DNA of 64,000 nucleotides, from NCBI GenBank assembly GCA_020851555.1, contig JADZCM010000028.1, positions 1-64,000 on the forward strand. The letters are read 5' to 3'. Made by a program: the position numbers and the translations under genes. Positions 33,310-43,021 of the stretch are shown here, in pieces (the stretch's first letter is position 1; every line of letters starts with the position of its first letter). The notes beneath the pieces were generated by a model. The model worked only from the letters and a program-made list of their open reading frames with translations. It did not search any database and was not told the DNA's origin. The stretch comes from Bryobacterales bacterium. Its GTDB lineage: Bacteria; Acidobacteriota; Terriglobia; Bryobacterales; Bryobacteraceae.

Positions 33310-36300
33310 TTAGAAGTAGAACTTCGCGGCGATCTGGATGGTGCGGGGATTCCGGACAGCGTTCAGCGCGCCGAACCCAAACCGCCCGCCGCCGCCGCCG
33401 ACCAGGCTGGACAGGTTGGTGATCTTGCCAGTCGTCTTGTCGAACGTGGGCGTGAAGTTGAAGGTGCTCCACTGGGTGTGGTTCCAGGCGTTGTACATCT
33501 CGAACCGGAGCTGGAAGTAACGGTGTTCGCTGTTGCCGACCGGGATCTTCTTGAACAGCGAAAGATCCCAGTTGTTGACTCCCGGACCGCGGAAAGGCCG
33601 CACCGCCGACTCCATCCCCATGCTGCCCTTGCCCGCCGGAGCGAAGCAGGACGTGTCGATGAACGCACCCAGCGTCCGGTCGCCCGGTGACAGATTCGGG
33701 TTGCAGGTGATCTGAGGACGCGGGCTCCAGCCTTCCGACCCGGTAATCTGCCGGTTCAACGTGGTAGCGCCGACTCCCTGCACGCCGTAGCTGCCGGTCG
33801 CGCTCACGGAGGCGCCCCCTCCGACCGCGAACGGCGCGCCCGAAGTCAGGCTGGTAAGCCCCGAGACCTGCCAGTGGTTCAGCACGGCCTTGAAGACCGG
33901 ATGTCCCAGCGCCATGCCATCTCTGGCGAAGCGCGGCAGGTTGTAGATGTAGTTGACAACCAGCGATTGCGTACGGTCGAAATGCAGCAGCCCGTAGTCG
34001 GCCTTGCGGTGGTCGACGAAATTGCCGGCGTACTGGAAATCCGTGTCGGCCCCCAGCGCCTTCCCCCAGGTGTAGTTGATTCCGATGGTCAGGTCCTTCG
34101 CCATCCGGCGGTTGGCCGAAATCTGAAGGCCGTTGTAGTTGCTGCTGCTGCCGTAGGTGGCGATGAATCCGCCGCCGCCGAGGCCGGATTGCGCCACGGC
34201 CGTGCCGCCGCCGGCGTAGCCGGTATACGGCCGGAGGAAGTCCACCGGCAGCGCATTGTCGCCGGACAGATTGCCGGCGGGCTTGGCCGGGTCCTGGTTC
34301 TGCGGCAGCCAGGCGCTCCCGAACGGCGCTTCGTTAAACGGGTAGCGGGCCAGGCCGTGCCGGGTCAGCGAGCCGACGTAGCCGACGTCCAGCAGGAAAT
34401 TCATCGGCAGCTCGCGCTGGATGCTGAGGTTGTAGTTGTAGACTGTCGGCAGGTGGCCTTCCGGCGACAGACCCGCCACGTTAAGCGGGAACAGCGTGCC
34501 GGAGGCTTTCGAGACATCGCTCAAGTTGCCGTAGTAGATCTTGGGCGTTACCAGTCCCGGCGGGTAGCTGATCTGCGCGAAGATCATGTTGCCCTGGATT
34601 CTCTCGTAGAACACGCCGCCGCCGGCCCGGACCACGGTCTTGCCGTCGGCTCCGCCCGGAGTCCAGGCCACGCCGAGCCGAGGCCCGATCACCACGCCGG
34701 GGCTGGCGATCATGCCGCGCTCCACGCCGCCGACTCCGCCCACGACCATTCCGTTGAACGGCTCGCCGGAACCTGGAACGATAGCGCCGACCAACGCTGC
34801 CGGCCCGATCTCACCGGTCAGCGGATTGATGGCCCGCCGCGCACCGTTGACCAGCGTGGGCTGGTACAGGCTTACCCGCTTGGCTTTGTCGTAGTTCGCG
34901 AGCCGCAGGCTGGAGACCTGGTTCTTCTCGTCGTACCAGGGGTTGATGAGGCTGAAGCGCACGCCGAAATCCAGGCTCACGTTGGACCGCACCCTCCAGT
35001 TGTCCTGCGCGTACCACTCGTAGGTCTGGTAGCGGTAGTAGCCCTTGCGATAGGTGTTGGACTGCTCGAAGGTCTTGTAGTTGCCGAGCAGCGCGTTGGA
35101 GAACGCCCATCCCGTATCGCCCGGATTGGAGCCGTCGCGGGTGAAATCGATTCGCCCGTTGTTGACGATGGTGCCCGTCTGGCGCTTGAAGCTGGTGTCG
35201 ATGAAGAGCCCGAATTTCAGGGTGTGGGCGCCGGCCACCTTCGCCACGTTGTCGGTCCAGTTCACGCTGGGGTTCTCATTGTCGTAGGGCATCCCGGCGA
35301 TGTAGATGGTGGGCGAGTTCGGCACGTCCCAGGTCAGGTTGGGGATCACGCCGAGTGCATCCGCGCCGGGGTAGAGCATCGGCAGCGTGACACCGCTGTT
35401 GGCCCGCAGGTATTTGCTGTCCGACTGCGGCTCGTTGGGCAGCCAGTTCCGGGTGTTGCCGTAGCTGAACTCGTTGGTCAGCGTGGGTGTGATGATCGTG
35501 GTCAGCGTTCCGGATCCGGCGATCCCCCCGGCCGGCGCATAGAACGGCGAAATGCCGATAGCGTTGTTCACGTTCAAGCCGGCGTGCTGGATGGAGATTC
35601 GCTTCTGCTTGACGAACCGGGCGAACGCCTTCCAGTTCGTGGAGATGTTCCAGTCTCCGCGGAAGATCATGTCGTCGATCTTCCGGCTGCCTTCAAACTC
35701 GTACTGGTAATTGTAAGCGGTGTCTACGCCGATACGGTTGGGCTGCGGGAGCACCTTCAGCAACTCCAGCCCGTACTTGTTGATGCGCGCGGACGGAATC
35801 TGATTGCCGGCGAACGGCTGCCCGGTGGTCGGGTCCTTGATGGTCACGGGCTTGCCGTTTTCCTGTGTGCCGGAGAAGTTGCCGGCCAGTTCGGCTGCCG
35901 TCGGCACCGTCTTGTTGGTCAGATTATCGAAGACGCGCGGCCGCTGAAACTCAAAGTTGGTGAAAAAGAACAGCTTGTCCTTGGTGGTGTTGAACTTCCC
36001 CGGGATGTAGACCGGTCCGCCGACGTTGAAGCCCTGGGTGCGGTTGCGGTTCCGGCCGCGGGGCCGGTTGTTGTAGTTGTTGACCCAGGTGTTGGCGTTC
36101 ATCCATTCGTTCTGGAGGAACAGATAGGCGCCGCCGTGGAACTCCTGCGTGCCGCTCTTGGTCACGATGGTGATATTGGCGCCGGCGGCGCGGCCGAATT
36201 CGGCCTGCTGGCCGTTGGTCAGCACCTTGAACTCGGAAATCAGGTCGCTGTTGAGCCGCATCAGGCCCGTGCCGTTGTTGCCCGTATCCATGGTGGAGAT

Positions 36301-36870
36301 GCCGTCCACCATGAGGGCGTTCTGGTCCGTCCTCAAGCCATTGGCGTTGTTGGTGTCCGGATTGAAGCCCGGAACGGTCTTGAGCAGGTCGGTGAAGTTC
36401 CGGCCCGCGGAAGCCAGGTCCACGATCTGGGTGCCAGTGATGACGCCCGAGCGCTCCGCGCTGACCGTTTGCAGCGTGACTGAACTCGCCTCGACCGTAA
36501 TGGATTCTCCTACCGCGCCCAACTCCAAACGGATGGTCGGCAAACCGACGCGGTCCTGGGCGAACACCACAACGTCCGTCTTGGTGTACTTCTTGAAGCC
36601 CGCCCTCTCCACCGTCACGGTGTACGTGCCCGGGGGAACCGGAGTGATGACGAAGCTTCCAACCGCGCTGGTTTCCAGCACGCGGAAAGTGGCGCCCTGC
36701 GCCTGGTTGATCACGGTGACCGTGGCGCCCGGCACCACGGCCCCCTGGCCGTCCTGCACAACGCCGCTTATGACACCGGAGCTTTGCTGGGCCACTGCGG
36801 GCAGTAGACATAACACGCATAGCGCGATGCCCCCGGTTACGAGCATCCGCACTGTCGCTAACACGTTCAT
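33310..36870 (-). CDS. Oar-like TonB-dependent receptor with carboxypeptidase-regulatory-like domain
   Basis: The 1186-aa outer-membrane protein starts at ATG 36870 with AAGGAG 8 bp upstream. After a signal peptide (1-31) comes a carboxypeptidase D regulatory-like fold (about 33-115: [22 protein letters not shown], then [18 protein letters not shown]). A plug domain follows (about 130-260, with [19 protein letters not shown] and [15 protein letters not shown]), then a long beta barrel that ends in the terminal Phe signature IAAKFYF. Such receptors are greatly expanded in Acidobacteria and import or bind large substrates. A good promoter and paired palindromes lie upstream (37029-37093). The three downstream esterases suggest an esterified glycan or oligosaccharide as ligand (inference). 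Confidence 0.94.
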   Translation of the reverse strand: MNVLATVRMLVTGGIALCVLCLLPAVAQQSSGVISGVVQDGQGAVVPGATVTVINQAQGATFRVLETSAVGSFVITPVPPGTYTVTVERAGFKKYTKTDVVVFAQDRVGLPTIRLELGAVGESITVEASSVTLQTVSAERSGVITGTQIVDLASAGRNFTDLLKTVPGFNPDTNNANGLRTDQNALMVDGISTMDTGNNGTGLMRLNSDLISEFKVLTNGQQAEFGRAAGANITIVTKSGTQEFHGGAYLFLQNEWMNANTWVNNYNNRPRGRNRNRTQGFNVGGPVYIPGKFNTTKDKLFFFTNFEFQRPRVFDNLTNKTVPTAAELAGNFSGTQENGKPVTIKDPTTGQPFAGNQIPSARINKYGLELLKVLPQPNRIGVDTAYNYQYEFEGSRKIDDMIFRGDWNISTNWKAFARFVKQKRISIQHAGLNVNNAIGISPFYAPAGGIAGSGTLTTIITPTLTNEFSYGNTRNWLPNEPQSDSKYLRANSGVTLPMLYPGADALGVIPNLTWDVPNSPTIYIAGMPYDNENPSVNWTDNVAKVAGAHTLKFGLFIDTSFKRQTGTIVNNGRIDFTRDGSNPGDTGWAFSNALLGNYKTFEQSNTYRKGYYRYQTYEWYAQDNWRVRSNVSLDFGVRFSLINPWYDEKNQVSSLRLANYDKAKRVSLYQPTLVNGARRAINPLTGEIGPAALVGAIVPGSGEPFNGMVVGGVGGVERGMIASPGVVIGPRLGVAWTPGGADGKTVVRAGGGVFYERIQGNMIFAQISYPPGLVTPKIYYGNLSDVSKASGTLFPLNVAGLSPEGHLPTVYNYNLSIQRELPMNFLLDVGYVGSLTRHGLARYPFNEAPFGSAWLPQNQDPAKPAGNLSGDNALPVDFLRPYTGYAGGGTAVAQSGLGGGGFIATYGSSSNYNGLQISANRRMAKDLTIGINYTWGKALGADTDFQYAGNFVDHRKADYGLLHFDRTQSLVVNYIYNLPRFARDGMALGHPVFKAVLNHWQVSGLTSLTSGAPFAVGGGASVSATGSYGVQGVGATTLNRQITGSEGWSPRPQITCNPNLSPGDRTLGAFIDTSCFAPAGKGSMGMESAVRPFRGPGVNNWDLSLFKKIPVGNSEHRYFQLRFEMYNAWNHTQWSTFNFTPTFDKTTGKITNLSSLVGGGGGRFGFGALNAVRNPRTIQIAAKFYF

Positions 36871-37028
36871 CTCATGCTCCTTCCTTAAAAATCCAAACGA
36901 GTTCCCGCCACCGGGAGGGGCGTCGGGTATACGCATGACATGGTGGTATGCCCTCGCGCCGAGGCCGCCGGTGCGCACCTGCGGACCGATGCATGGCCGG
37001 AATACCCCCTACCTCCCTAGGCGATAAC

Positions 37029-37057
37029 ATTATGGGCCGGTTTCTGCCCGCAGTAAA
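37029..37057 (-). promoter_or_regulatory. Sigma-70-type promoter of the TonB-dependent receptor gene
   Basis: On the minus strand: TTTACT (37057-37052), a 17-bp spacer, and CATAAT (37034-37029). This is a 4/6 and 5/6 match at ideal spacing. The start point would be near 37022. Confidence 0.6.
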
Positions 37058-37071
37058 GCGTCGTTGTGATA

Positions 37072-37093
37072 CACCGCGGTGACTCACCGGTGA
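37072..37093. promoter_or_regulatory. Two adjacent 10-bp palindromes upstream of the receptor promoter
   Basis: CACCGCGGTG (37072-37081) and TCACCGGTGA (37084-37093) are each perfect palindromes, two bases apart, and are framed by GTTGT and ACAAC. They lie 15-36 bp upstream of the -35 box, a usual place for an activator. The bound regulator is unknown. Confidence 0.5.
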
Positions 37094-37332
37094 CAACGCG
37101 GGGAACCCCTTGCAATATGAGTCGATTCGCCCCTCATGTCGTGTCTTGCCGCTTTTCGCGGCTGGAGTGTTGCATTAAGCTGCAATGAAGGGCGCCGCAG
37201 TTTGCCGCACGCCGGCCGGGACTGCGGGTGCGCCCGCCGCAGATGCGATGGATGGACTCGCACGGCCAAACAGCCGGGTGAAGTCCGGAATGAGTATCCC
37301 GGTCTAATTCAAGGAGTTCGATAGGAGGTCAA

Positions 37333-38679
37333 ATGTCCAAGCGAACATTCACGAAACATCCCGGCCGCCGCTCCTTCCTCAGAGGAGCAGCGGCGACTGT
37401 TGGCGCCGCATTCTGGGCCGATGAGACACTGGACGCGGCGCTCCAGAATACGCGCACCGCGTCCAAACCAGCCGACTTGAAGATCACCGATCTGCGCATG
37501 GCGCAGGTCGGGCGCAGAGGGATTATCCGGATCGACACAAACCAGGGCATTTACGGCCTTGGCGAGAACCGCGACGGCGCCAGCAACGTGTTCCCGCTGA
37601 TGCTCAAGCGGCTGGTCGTGGGGGAGAACCCCTGCAACGTCGACAAGATCTTCCGCAAGATCAAGCAGTTCGGCCACCACGCCCGGCAGGGCGGCGGCGT
37701 GTCGGGAATTGAAGTGGCGCTGTGGGACCTGGCCGGGAAGGCCTACAACGTGCCTGTCTACCAGATGCTGGGCGGGAAGTTCCGCGATCAGATCCGGTGC
37801 TACTCGGACACGTCACCCTCCCCCGACCCCGTGGTCTTCGGCAAGCAATTAAAGACCCGCATGGAGGAGGGGTTCACCTACCTGAAGATGGATGTGCGGC
37901 CCTCGCTGATCGACCAGATCCCGGGCACCATGACCTACCCGTCGGGCGCCGACATCGCCGGCAACACCGTGCACATGCTGACGGGCCTCGAATACACCGA
38001 CAAGGGCATAGCCCTCATGGCCGACTTCCTGGGGAAGGTGCGGGAGGTCATCGGCATGGAGGTCCCGCTCGCCACCGATCACTTCGGCCACATCGGCGTG
38101 AATAGCTGCATCCGGCTCGGCAAGGCCTTTGAGAAGTACAACCTGGCGTGGATGGAAGACCTCATTCCGTGGCAGTATACCGATTTGTGGAAGAAGATCA
38201 GCGATTCCATCGATGTTCCGACCTGCACGGGCGAAGACATTTTCTTGAAGGGACCTTTCGAGGTTCTCTGCCGGGAACACGCCGTGGACATAATCCATCC
38301 CGACCTGCTGAGCTCAGGCGGCATCCTGGAGACCAAGAAGATCGGGGACTTGGCGCAGGAATACGGCGTGCCGATGGCTCTCCACATGGCCGAATCGCCG
38401 ATCGCCTGTTTCGCCTGCGTGCACTGCGCGGCGGCGACCGAGAATTTCCTGGTGCTGGAGAATCACGACGTCGACAACCCCGCCTGGGGCGACATCGTGG
38501 ACGGCGTGGAAAAGCCCATCATCCGTAAAGGCTACATCCGCGTGCCCGACGGCCCCGGCCTGGGCATTACACTGAACGAGGAGGCGCTGAAGAAGCAATT
38601 GACCGAGCCGGGCTACTTCGAGCCGACGCCGCAGTGGGACACGCCGAAGATGCGGATCAACGACCGGCTCTGGAGTTGA
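37333..38679 (+). CDS. Tat-exported enolase-superfamily (mandelate racemase/muconate lactonizing-type) enzyme
   Basis: The 448-aa protein begins with a twin-arginine signal (RRSFLRGAA). The capping domain is at about 45-160 and the barrel at about 170-410. Barrel motifs are YLKMDVRP (K-x-D at the end of strand 2), ATDHFG, MEDLIPW and TCTGEDIF as metal-ligand strands, SSGGILETKKIG, and ALHMAESP with a His as possible base. The family removes a proton alpha to a carboxylate; acid-sugar dehydration is the commonest reaction. K-x-D is not the K-x-K of racemases. The start has a strong AGGAGG at 37323-37328. The second receptor gene follows after 76 bp. Confidence 0.9.
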   Translation: MSKRTFTKHPGRRSFLRGAAATVGAAFWADETLDAALQNTRTASKPADLKITDLRMAQVGRRGIIRIDTNQGIYGLGENRDGASNVFPLMLKRLVVGENPCNVDKIFRKIKQFGHHARQGGGVSGIEVALWDLAGKAYNVPVYQMLGGKFRDQIRCYSDTSPSPDPVVFGKQLKTRMEEGFTYLKMDVRPSLIDQIPGTMTYPSGADIAGNTVHMLTGLEYTDKGIALMADFLGKVREVIGMEVPLATDHFGHIGVNSCIRLGKAFEKYNLAWMEDLIPWQYTDLWKKISDSIDVPTCTGEDIFLKGPFEVLCREHAVDIIHPDLLSSGGILETKKIGDLAQEYGVPMALHMAESPIACFACVHCAAATENFLVLENHDVDNPAWGDIVDGVEKPIIRKGYIRVPDGPGLGITLNEEALKKQLTEPGYFEPTPQWDTPKMRINDRLWS

Positions 38680-38718
38680 CCGGCGCCGATCCGGAGTTGC
38701 TTTTTGCCAGTGGCAGGC

Positions 38719-38736
38719 CCGGGGGGTGGCCCCCGG
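38719..38736 (+). other. GC-rich hairpin between the enolase-superfamily gene and the next receptor gene
   Basis: CCGGGGG (38719-38725) and CCCCCGG (38730-38736) pair perfectly with a GTGG loop, 20 bp before the ATG at 38756. There is no T-run. It may reduce read-through or block ribosome loading at the receptor gene. Confidence 0.4.
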
Positions 38737-38755
38737 CCTCGCCGCCGGATTCACG

Positions 38756-41416
38756 ATGAAACGAGAACTCCTACTGGCGCTGTTCTGTGCTCTGCCGGCG
38801 CTTGGCTGGCAGCAGGCGGAGACGCCCGCCAGGACGGACCACCCGCCCGCGAGCGAAGCGTCCCCGCGCCCGTCCGAACCGGCAGGCAGCGGCCCGGCCG
38901 GCGGACAGAACGCGAACTCAGCCGGCGGCCAGAGAACGCAGTTGAACCTGGCCGGACAGACCGACTCGAACGCCGGTGAAAGCCGCCGCAACGAAAACGT
39001 CCAGTTGACTCCGCTGGACACGAACACCCTGAAGGACCTCAATCAGCGGCTGGGCGCCACTGCGACCCCCTGGTTGGAGTTCAGGCCGGATCGGAGTTAC
39101 TTCAGCACCGAGTACGGGAACGCGCCCTCGGCGATTCTGCACGTCCCGGCGGCTTCCGCCCGCGCCCTGCACGGCCGCCTCTACGAATCGCACTTGAACA
39201 GCCTGTTCAGCAGCCGTTCCTTTTTCCAGGCGGGCGGCGTCAAACCGGCACGCGAGAACGACTACGGAGCCGAACTGCTGACGCCCCTGGGGCGCAGTTC
39301 CAGCCTGACTCTGCAAGGGAGCCAGCAGAAGATCCGCGGCATGGTCAACGGCAACGTGCTGGTGCCGCTGCCACACGAACGCACGCCCCTGACCGCCGAT
39401 CCGGCAGCCCGCGCCTACGTTGAGCGCATCTTGGGAGCTTACCCCAACCTCCCCCCGAATCGTCCGGACATCGATCCGCGCATGCTCAACACGAACTCCG
39501 CGCAGCGCATCAACGGCTCCACGGCGGGAGCGCAACTGGATCATTCCCCGGGCGGGCGCGACCGCCTCACGCTCCGGCATCTCTACGTCTACCAGCAGGT
39601 GGACGCCTTCCAACTGGTTGCGGGCCAGAACCCCGACACGACCACGCGCTCCAACCAGTCGCGACTGACCTGGAACCGGGAGTGGGGCCCGGCGACCGTA
39701 ACCGCCGTGACGCTGGGCTTCGACCGCATCGGATCGCTGCTGGTGGCCGAGCCGAACAACATCGGCCCGTCGTTCACCATCGGGGGCTTGCAGGATCTGG
39801 GACCGGGCCAGGACATTCCCACGGATCGCGCGGAGAACCTGTTCCGGCAGGCGGCGCACCTGTCCCGGACGCAGGGCGCGCACAGCTTCAGCGCGGGCCT
39901 GGAACTGTTGCGCCGGCAGTTCAACGGCTTGCAGTCGAACTCGCACCGGGGACTGGTGCGTTTCTCCGCGAATTTCGGCCGGGATGCGATCACCAACCTG
40001 AGGCTGGGGGCGCCCACTCAGTATTCCTCCTCGGAGGGCAACACCCGCCGCGGTTTCCGGAGTTGGAGCCCGGTCTATTACTTCGGCGATACATGGCGCG
40101 CAGGCGCGAGCGCCGCCATTTCGATAGGCGTCCGCTACCAGCCCTCGCCCGCTCCGAACGAGGTGCATGGCCGGAGCCGGTTTCCCTACGGCTGTGACTG
40201 CAACAACCTGGCTCCGTATTTCGGATTGGCGTACTCGCCGCCGGGGTGGAGGGGAACCCTTCGGGCCGGGTATGGCCTGCAATATGGTTCCGTGCTCCCG
40301 GTGACTTACGGTCTGATCCGGTTCGCTCCTCCGGAGAACATCCGCCGGGTGATCCAGCAGCCGGATCTGGTGAGCCTGTTCACCGGGGCCTACGGCGGCA
40401 CGAGCGGCGTTACCGACCGTCTGTCTCTCTACCGGCTCGACGGCCGCCTGGTGCAGCCGTACGCGCATCTCTACAGTCTGAGCTGGGAGCCGCAGGTTTC
40501 GCGGAAGTGGAGGCTGCAACTCAGCTATGCCGGCAGCCGCACTTTCAAGCTGGTTCAGATGTGGTACCTGAACCGGGCGGCCGTCTCACCCAGCGGAACC
40601 ACTGCCAACGTGGATGACCGGCGCCCCGACCCGCGGTACTCCGAGATCCGTTACCTGCTGAGCACCTCGCGCGCCTGGTATGACGCAGCGCGGGTTACGC
40701 TGCTGATACCGCGCTGGAGAGGGCTCAGCGCCGAGACTTCTTACTGGTACGGCAAGGCCCTGGACCTGGGAGCCAACTACAGCGACACCGGCAACATCCG
40801 GCATCAGTGGCGGAACCAGTGGGAGTACGAGTCCCACGCAGACCTGAAAGGGCTGACGGACTTCGACCAGCCGCACGCTCTGCTGGCGCGGTTCTCCTTC
40901 GACACGCCACGGCTCGCGGCGCAGAACCGCTGGCTGCGGGGCCTCGCCGGCGGGTGGAACCTTTCGGCGGTCGCCCTTTTCAAATCCGGGACGCCCTTCG
41001 CGCTGGAGTCGGGCTCCGACGCACCCGGCTACGGGAACGTGGACGGCTCCAGCGGAGACCGGCCCAATCTGCTGGACCCTTCCATTCTGGGCCGCACCGT
41101 CGGCGATCCTGACACCGCGACGAAATCGCTGCCCCGGGCTGCCTTCGCTTTCATCCGCCCCGGCGAGACCGCGGGAAACCTCGGGCGGAACGTCTTCCGC
41201 AAGGGTCCCATCCGCAATATCAACGCCGCCTTTTCCCGCAGGATCCCCCTGAAGCGCGAGAAGGCGCTCTTGCTGAAGGCCGAATCGATCAACTTCTTGA
41301 ACACGCCTCAATTCGCCGCTCCGGGAGATAAGCTCACCGACGGGGATTTCGGGGCCATCACCAACACGCTGAACGACGGGCGGACCTTCCGCTTCGCTCT
41401 CAGCCTGGAATTCTGA
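38756..41416 (+). CDS. Oar-like outer-membrane beta-barrel receptor without carboxypeptidase-like domain
   Basis: The 886-aa protein has a signal peptide (ELLLALFCALPALGWQQ), a polar low-complexity segment (about 20-85, rich in Pro/Ser/Gly/Asn), a short LNQRLGATATPWLEFRPDRSYF block, and a beta-barrel region that ends TFRFALSLEF with a terminal Phe. Blocks SFDTPR..AQNRWLRGLAGGWNLS and GTPFALESG match the barrel end of the receptor at 33310. The carboxypeptidase-regulatory-like domain and a clear plug are missing. ATG 38756 is preferred to GTG 38726 because the signal peptide starts there, but neither has a good ribosome site. The MBL lipoprotein gene follows after 14 bp. Confidence 0.82.
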   Translation: MKRELLLALFCALPALGWQQAETPARTDHPPASEASPRPSEPAGSGPAGGQNANSAGGQRTQLNLAGQTDSNAGESRRNENVQLTPLDTNTLKDLNQRLGATATPWLEFRPDRSYFSTEYGNAPSAILHVPAASARALHGRLYESHLNSLFSSRSFFQAGGVKPARENDYGAELLTPLGRSSSLTLQGSQQKIRGMVNGNVLVPLPHERTPLTADPAARAYVERILGAYPNLPPNRPDIDPRMLNTNSAQRINGSTAGAQLDHSPGGRDRLTLRHLYVYQQVDAFQLVAGQNPDTTTRSNQSRLTWNREWGPATVTAVTLGFDRIGSLLVAEPNNIGPSFTIGGLQDLGPGQDIPTDRAENLFRQAAHLSRTQGAHSFSAGLELLRRQFNGLQSNSHRGLVRFSANFGRDAITNLRLGAPTQYSSSEGNTRRGFRSWSPVYYFGDTWRAGASAAISIGVRYQPSPAPNEVHGRSRFPYGCDCNNLAPYFGLAYSPPGWRGTLRAGYGLQYGSVLPVTYGLIRFAPPENIRRVIQQPDLVSLFTGAYGGTSGVTDRLSLYRLDGRLVQPYAHLYSLSWEPQVSRKWRLQLSYAGSRTFKLVQMWYLNRAAVSPSGTTANVDDRRPDPRYSEIRYLLSTSRAWYDAARVTLLIPRWRGLSAETSYWYGKALDLGANYSDTGNIRHQWRNQWEYESHADLKGLTDFDQPHALLARFSFDTPRLAAQNRWLRGLAGGWNLSAVALFKSGTPFALESGSDAPGYGNVDGSSGDRPNLLDPSILGRTVGDPDTATKSLPRAAFAFIRPGETAGNLGRNVFRKGPIRNINAAFSRRIPLKREKALLLKAESINFLNTPQFAAPGDKLTDGDFGAITNTLNDGRTFRFALSLEF

Positions 41417-41430
41417 ACGGAGACTGGCCA

Positions 41431-42912
41431 ATGAAGAGACTGCTCCTGCTGTTGACAATCCTCCTGTGCGCGGGTTCCTGCGCGATCATGCAGAGAGGCC
41501 CCGCGACCCTCGCGGGTCTGGAACTGGGCGCGGACAAGACCGACATCGAGCGCCTGTCCATCCCGCTGAATGAAAGATTCTCGCCTTCGACCCTGAAGTA
41601 CACGGCGGCGGTCGAAGCCAGCTACACGAATTTCCTGTTCGTGACGCCGAAGCTATCTTCAAACCAGGGCGTCAGCCTCAAGATCAACGGCGCCGATGCC
41701 CGGCCCGGAGAGGCGAGCAAGGTGCCGCTCTCCCTGGGCGGGAACAAGATCGGCATCGAGGTGGCCTCCTCCGGGGGCGAAACCCGGACCTACGAGTTGA
41801 CCGTGACGCGTGCGGACCGCTCCCGGGAATACTGGTCCGAGCCCATCGGCAAAGGGATGTGGCGCATCCAGGATTTCGGCGGGCACGTGGGCAACGAAGA
41901 CATGTACCTGATCGAAGGAAGCGGGCGGGCCCTGCTGTTCGACACCGGAATGGGCAAGGGCGATCTTGCGGCCTATGTGCGGACACTCACCAAACTGCCC
42001 GTCGACGTCGCTATCACGCACGGCCACCGGGATCATTTCCTCCAGGTGGATCAGTTCCCGGACGCGACCGTGTACATGAGTGAACTGGACGTGACCCGGA
42101 TGCCGCCGGAATTGGTGACGCCGAAGTACAAGTGGATCAAGGACGGGGACGTCATCGACATCGGCGCCGGAAGGAAGTACGAGGTCATCCCCGTACCCGG
42201 CCACTCGCTGGGAAGCGTCCTGTATGTCGACTTTGCCAACCAGGTCGCCATTACCGGCGATGCGGTCAGCTCCGGATCCATGGTGTACATGTTCGCCCCG
42301 ACCTGCACCGCGCTGGACCAGTACCTGGACGGCCTGCGGAAACTCGAGGAGCGGATCAAAGGACTGGACGGGCTCACTCTTCTGACCGGTCATCATTACC
42401 AGGAGCGGACTCCGCTCAGGGGCGCGGCGGGCAAGCAGTTGATCACGGACATGAGAATCGCGGCGGAAAAGGTGCTCCGCGGTGAACTGGAGGGGAAACC
42501 CGCACAGACCGTCCGCGACGGCAGGGCCACCGAACTCCGGCAGGCGAACGTGGGGCTTGCGGGCCTGTGGTACAACCCGAAGAACCTGGTGACGGACCCC
42601 GCCGCGCTCGGCTTTCTGAAGGTGCGGACGGCAGCGGCCAGGGAAGTCATACCGCGGCCGGTGTTCTCATCCTTCCTGACGGAGTACGCCGCCGCGGTCC
42701 CCCGGGATGTGGCGAAGGTCACGATCACGCCTACGGCCTACTGGCCGGATCACAAGGGAATCACGGTCAACGGCAAGCCCGTGAAGTCCGGCGAGGCGGT
42801 GAACACTGACATCGCCATGGGCGCAAACAGGATTGATGTTGCCGTGACAAGCGGTAAAGGCACGGTCCGGACCTACACGGTCATCCTCACCAGAGGAGGC
42901 GGCGCGAAGTGA
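41431..42912 (+). CDS. MBL-fold metallo-hydrolase with flanking cadherin-like domains, probable lipoprotein
   Basis: The 493-aa protein has a lipoprotein-like signal (LLCAGSC). Residues about 30-130 are a cadherin-like beta sandwich ending TYELTVTRA. The metallo-beta-lactamase fold (about 135-350) has HVGNEDMYLIEG, the metal motif THGHRDHF, PVPGHSLGSV, AITGDAV and LLTGHHY. A second cadherin-like sandwich is at about 415-490 (VTITPTAYWPDHKGITVNG, ending TYTVILTRGG). The complete H-x-H-x-D-H ligand set suggests an active two-metal hydrolase. The substrate is unknown; lactone or ester hydrolysis would fit the region. It is the last gene of a plus-strand run that starts at 37333. Confidence 0.85.
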   Translation: MKRLLLLLTILLCAGSCAIMQRGPATLAGLELGADKTDIERLSIPLNERFSPSTLKYTAAVEASYTNFLFVTPKLSSNQGVSLKINGADARPGEASKVPLSLGGNKIGIEVASSGGETRTYELTVTRADRSREYWSEPIGKGMWRIQDFGGHVGNEDMYLIEGSGRALLFDTGMGKGDLAAYVRTLTKLPVDVAITHGHRDHFLQVDQFPDATVYMSELDVTRMPPELVTPKYKWIKDGDVIDIGAGRKYEVIPVPGHSLGSVLYVDFANQVAITGDAVSSGSMVYMFAPTCTALDQYLDGLRKLEERIKGLDGLTLLTGHHYQERTPLRGAAGKQLITDMRIAAEKVLRGELEGKPAQTVRDGRATELRQANVGLAGLWYNPKNLVTDPAALGFLKVRTAAAREVIPRPVFSSFLTEYAAAVPRDVAKVTITPTAYWPDHKGITVNGKPVKSGEAVNTDIAMGANRIDVAVTSGKGTVRTYTVILTRGGGAK

Positions 42913-42916
42913 CGCT

Positions 42917-42934
42917 GCCGGCGCCCTCGCCGGC
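42917..42934. terminator. GC-rich hairpin between convergent genes
   Basis: GCCGGCG (42917-42923) and CGCCGGC (42928-42934) pair perfectly around a CCCT loop, 4 bp after the MBL gene stop. No T-run follows, so it is a possible but not typical terminator. Confidence 0.35.
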
Positions 42935-43021
42935 GTGAGTTCGGCCGGGGCTGCCTGCGGCCGGCCGCGCCGGCGGAGCCTTCAGCCGTCGCCGTCTGGT
43001 CACTTGCATCGGAGTTCGCCT

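Larger units (their letters stand above)
36871..37332. other. Divergent regulatory region between the receptor and enolase-superfamily genes, about 460 bp
   Basis: No gene is supported. It contains the leader (about 150 nt) and promoter of the receptor gene, two 10-bp palindromes and the strong ribosome site AGGAGG of the gene at 37333. For the latter no good -35/-10 pair was found. Confidence 0.6.
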
